NCBI GenBank assembly: GCA_003171295.1
Contig: PMYF01000282.1
Location: forward strand, 1-6,479
From: Acidobacteriota bacterium
Lineage (GTDB): Bacteria > Acidobacteriota > Terriglobia > UBA7540
Length of the DNA stretch: 6,479 bases
Direction of reading: 5' to 3'
Position 1 is the stretch's first letter; every line of letters starts with the position of its first letter. Under the pieces are notes generated by a model that saw nothing but the letters and a program-made list of their open reading frames with translations, was not told the DNA's origin and made no database searches. The translations under genes and the position numbers were made by a program. Positions 4,698 to 6,479 of this stretch are shown here, piece by piece.

Positions 4698-6479
4698 ATG
4701 GCACAACATAAAAAAAATTCAGGCGATGGGGCGCCATCGGTTACCATCTCCAACCTGCGCTTTGAGCATCTGCGCGAGACGCTTGGAATCGGCGTAGATC
4801 GCCCACGCCTTTCGTGGATGGTTGAAACCACTGCCCAAAACTGGCAGCAGGCTGCTTATGAGGTCGAATGTTACCGCGCCAATGGTCTATTACGCGGCCA
4901 GACCGGACGGGTCGAATCAGACCAGTTGGTGTTGGTGGCCTGGCCATTCGAGCCACTGCAATCCCGTGAGCAACTGAGCGTGCGGGTGCGGGTCTGGGGT
5001 AAGGATGGACAGGTTTCAGCGTGGAGTCAATCCGAAAAAATGGAAGCAGGTCTGCTCCAGCCAGCTGATTGGAGCGCCCATTTTGTAAGCCCCGCTTGGA
5101 CGGAGGATGTTTCCCGTCCGAACCCCGTGCCCTATCTGCGGCGTGAGTTTGAAATCCGTCCCAAAGTGAAAGCGGCCCGTTTGTATATCACCTGCCTGGG
5201 TCTCTACGAGGCCCAAATCAACGGTTCCATGGTCGGTGATCAGGTGCTGGCCCCCGGCTGGACTGTGTATGACCGGCGCTTGCGCTACCAGACCTTTGAT
5301 GTGACGGGCATACTGCACGAAGGCCGAAATGCCATCGGGGCCATCCTGGCCGATGGTTGGTACCGGGGCCGGATCGGTTTTGGTGGAGGCCGCCGGAATA
5401 TCTGGGGTGAACACCTGGCGCTGCTCGCCCAACTCGAAATCTGGTATGAGGATGGCTCGAGCGAGCGCATTGTGACCGATGAAACCTGGCGGGCTGCCAC
5501 CGGTCCCATTCTGTTGAGCGGTATTTATGAGGGCGAAACCTATGACGCCCGCATGGAGCAGCCCGGCTGGTCGTCCTCAGGGTTTGACGATGCCCATTGG
5601 AAACCCGTGCGCAGGCTGGAATGGGATTTCAACAGCCTCGTTGCTCCGGTCGGGCCGCCAGTGCGCCGTATCGAACAGGTGGCGACTGTTTCCATCACCC
5701 GCTCTCCATCCGGCCGGACTCTGCTGGATTTCGGCCAAAACCTGGTGGGCCGGCTGCGCCTGTCGGTGCAAGGGTCGGCAGGGCAGACCATCACCTTGCG
5801 TCATGCTGAAGTGCTGGAGAATGGCGAACTTTGCACCCGTCCGCTGCGCAATGCCGAAGCCACTGACCGCTATACCCTGCGCGGAGGGGGCGTGGAAACC
5901 TGGGAGCCTTGTTTTACCTTCCATGGTTTCCGCTACGCCGAAGTGGATGGCTGGCCTGGTGAACTGCACCCAACCGACATTTACGCGGTCGTGATCCATT
6001 CGGATATGGAACGGACAGGCTGGTTTGAGTGTTCAGACCTGATGTTAAATCGACTGCATGCAAACGTTTTGTGGAGCATGCGCGGCAACTTCGTCGATAT
6101 CCCCACCGACTGCCCGCAGCGTGACGAGCGCCTGGGCTGGACAGGCGACATCCAGGTGTTCTCACCCACAGCCTCCTTCCTGTATGACGTGAGCGGTTTT
6201 CTCCAATCCTGGCTGGCTGACCTGGCCGTCGAACAGGCCAAGGCCGGGGGCAGCGTGCCGCCCTTTATTCCCAACATCGCGGGAGAAGCTTTCGGTGCAG
6301 GAGCAGCCTGGGCAGATGCTTCAACGGTCGTTCCCTGGGTATTGTATGAGCGTTTTAGCGACCCGGGCATCCTGGCTACCCAGTTCGAAAGCATGCGTAC
6401 CTGGGTCGATTATGTCGACTCGGTTGCCGGAGAAAAACACCTGTGGGAGCGCGGTTTCCAGTTCGGAGACTGGCTTGTA
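4698..6479 (+). CDS. Alpha-L-rhamnosidase, glycoside hydrolase family 78 (3' end outside window)
   Basis: This enzyme hydrolyses terminal alpha-L-rhamnose from rhamnosides by inversion. 594 codons are visible and open to the last base; family members are usually 850-1000 residues. Domains in order: an N-terminal Ig-like domain from about 15 to 125 (PRLSW at 36-40); the Bac_rhamnosid_N carbohydrate-binding-like domain from about 140 to 310 (Y170-EAQING, ADGW at 218-221, SGIYEGETYDAR at 274-285); a beta domain with DFGQN at 344-348 and FHGFRY at 408-413; and the start of the alpha/alpha6 barrel. The catalytic motif DCPQRDERLGWTGD spans 471-484, and E477 matches the proposed general acid of family 78. 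QFGDW at 588-592 is also typical. The catalytic base Glu lies beyond the edge. There is no signal peptide, so it should be cytoplasmic and act on imported sugar. ATG at 4698 is the only in-frame start after TAA at 4680, with AAGGGA eight bases before it. Confidence 0.97.
   Translation, partial: MAQHKKNSGDGAPSVTISNLRFEHLRETLGIGVDRPRLSWMVETTAQNWQQAAYEVECYRANGLLRGQTGRVESDQLVLVAWPFEPLQSREQLSVRVRVWGKDGQVSAWSQSEKMEAGLLQPADWSAHFVSPAWTEDVSRPNPVPYLRREFEIRPKVKAARLYITCLGLYEAQINGSMVGDQVLAPGWTVYDRRLRYQTFDVTGILHEGRNAIGAILADGWYRGRIGFGGGRRNIWGEHLALLAQLEIWYEDGSSERIVTDETWRAATGPILLSGIYEGETYDARMEQPGWSSSGFDDAHWKPVRRLEWDFNSLVAPVGPPVRRIEQVATVSITRSPSGRTLLDFGQNLVGRLRLSVQGSAGQTITLRHAEVLENGELCTRPLRNAEATDRYTLRGGGVETWEPCFTFHGFRYAEVDGWPGELHPTDIYAVVIHSDMERTGWFECSDLMLNRLHANVLWSMRGNFVDIPTDCPQRDERLGWTGDIQVFSPTASFLYDVSGFLQSWLADLAVEQAKAGGSVPPFIPNIAGEAFGAGAAWADASTVVPWVLYERFSDPGILATQFESMRTWVDYVDSVAGEKHLWERGFQFGDWLV

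Noticed and set aside
5016..5432. 138-codon minus-strand frame, and other frames within 4741-6394
   Set aside because: All overlap the continuous family 78 rhamnosidase frame, whose domain order and catalytic motif are unambiguous.

Overview
The window reads as one face of a carbohydrate-utilisation locus with every gene on the + strand. In order: the 3' end of a LacI-family repressor gene (2-748), a 301-base leader (749-1049), a three-gene ABC sugar-import cluster (lipoprotein binding protein 1050-2444, two permeases 2554-3435 and 3432-4280), a 417-base intergenic region rich in inverted repeats (4281-4697), and the 5' two-thirds of a glycoside hydrolase family 78 alpha-L-rhamnosidase gene that runs off the right edge (4698-6479). 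The rhamnosidase frame is open to the last base.

Organism: the binding protein has a lipobox followed directly by a roughly 45-residue Ala/Thr/Pro linker. That style is common in Chloroflexota, especially Anaerolineae, and the gene order LacI, CUT1 binding protein, MalF-like permease, MalG-like permease, glycosidase also fits. This assignment is an inference from style, not a proven identity. The coding region from 1050 on is visibly more GC-rich than the LacI end and the leader.

How the genes fit together: the lipoprotein would capture a sugar or short oligosaccharide outside the membrane, and the two six-helix permeases would import it. Both permeases carry the EAA loop that docks the ATPase, but no ATPase gene is present, so a shared MsmX/MalK-type ATPase elsewhere is expected. 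The rhamnosidase has no signal peptide and so would act in the cytoplasm, releasing L-rhamnose from imported rhamnosides. The LacI-type regulator is the obvious candidate for sugar-responsive control. The transported substrate is inferred only from the neighbouring rhamnosidase.

No gene family here is new. The least-explained structure is non-coding. The leader before the binding protein holds a perfect 14-base inverted repeat with arms 135 bases apart. Overlapping its right arm is a consensus ribosome-binding site followed by three tiny overlapping ORFs of 2, 2 and 7 codons. The region before the rhamnosidase holds a bulged 11-pair inverted repeat, a perfect TATAAT, a 12-base palindrome, a TGATAAT inverted repeat and a GC-rich hairpin.
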